A DNA stretch of 64,000 bases from Nostoc sp. LEGE 06077 (GTDB taxonomy: Bacteria; Cyanobacteriota; Cyanobacteriia; Cyanobacteriales; Nostocaceae), in the NCBI RefSeq assembly GCF_015207705.1, contig NZ_JADEWI010000001.1:1-64000 (forward strand), in the 5' to 3' direction. A program made the translations under genes and the position numbers. The notes below the pieces were generated by a model that did no database searches, was not told the origin of the DNA, and worked only from the letters and a program-made list of their open reading frames with translations. Position 1 is the stretch's first letter. The number at the start of each line of letters is the position of its first letter. Shown one piece after another: positions 63,889 to 64,000 of the stretch.

Positions 63889-64000
63889 ATGAAAGCATCT
63901 GCTAAGTTCGACTTTGAGGACGAGAAATTTAATGCGCCGCCTTCTCAAGTCATCCCTTGGTGTCAGATGATTAATCCTCGGTATGGCACTGATGGGATGC
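63889..64000 (+). CDS. Start of a gene, possibly DUF5895, cut by window edge
   Basis: An ATG at 63889 opens 37 codons to the window end (KASAKFDFEDEKFNAPPSQV then IPWCQMINPRYGTDGM). From memory, this N-terminus resembles cyanobacterial DUF5895 proteins, whose function is unknown. The frame is protein-like and has no stop. The rest lies beyond the window. Confidence 0.6.
   Translation, partial: MKASAKFDFEDEKFNAPPSQVIPWCQMINPRYGTDGM

Overview
The window reads as chromosome of a filamentous, probably heterocyst-forming cyanobacterium (Nostocales, Nostoc/Anabaena-like). The reasons are many copies of the HIP1 octamer GCGATCGC, tocopherol cyclase, SbtA/SbtB bicarbonate uptake, the PxcA proton-extrusion protein, a photosynthetic-type NdhD, a COP23 protein, a XisI relative, and the heptamer tandem repeats and tiny dispersed repeats typical of this group. 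Base composition is AT-rich. There is no phage block, no transposase and no CRISPR array. The assignment rests on gene content and motifs only; no database search was possible.

Layout. 1-2.6 kb: 3' end of a 5S rRNA with its terminator, a one-TM protein, tocopherol cyclase and tRNA-Arg(CCU). 2.6-14.6 kb: housekeeping and lipid genes, including the fatty-acid initiation cluster plsX-fabH-fabD followed by a plsC-type acyltransferase, pepA, a Uma2 nuclease, and a second acyltransferase followed by an alpha/beta hydrolase. 15-18.7 kb: metG, then a LabA-like NYN protein overlapping lptC. 18.7-21.7 kb: a compact four-gene run of predicted exported proteins (COP23 protein, two trypsin-like proteases with full triads, one unknown). 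22.1-27.6 kb: an inorganic-carbon region (sbtA, sbtB, beta-carbonic anhydrase, pxcA) next to ndhD. 27.8-32.6 kb: a GNAT protein, a 2OG-Fe(II) oxygenase fused end-to-start with a flavin oxidoreductase gene, and a CYP120-type P450 followed by a membrane protein.

33-48 kb: large exported or surface proteins (an RTX-type ExeM/NucH nuclease, an animal-type heme peroxidase lacking its distal histidine, a PEP-CTERM protein, a CARDB-subtilase), a two-component pair, ilvD, and a ModA-like binding protein whose promoter region carries repeated perfect palindromes. 48-58.6 kb: azoreductase, a Fur-family regulator (probably PerR/FurC), a NACHT-pentapeptide protein divergent from a degenerate receiver-DUF3685 protein, a phytol-kinase homologue, an SDR, MiaE and a glyoxalase-fold protein. 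58.6-64 kb: a decayed higA/xisH/xisI remnant in which xisI is broken by a 23-nt repeat insertion, a TPR protein, an RGG-tailed protein, a DUF39 homocysteine-biosynthesis protein, another Uma2 protein and the start of a gene that leaves the window.

Pathway links: tocopherol cyclase and the phytol-kinase homologue both belong to prenyl-lipid metabolism, and the acyltransferase/hydrolase pair resembles the two halves of plant phytyl ester synthases. SbtA, SbtB, carbonic anhydrase and PxcA together look like a low-CO2 response unit. The strongest candidates for something undescribed are the COP23-protease operon, the NACHT-pentapeptide protein with its neighbours, the palindrome array before the modA-like gene, and the repeat-disrupted xisI locus.
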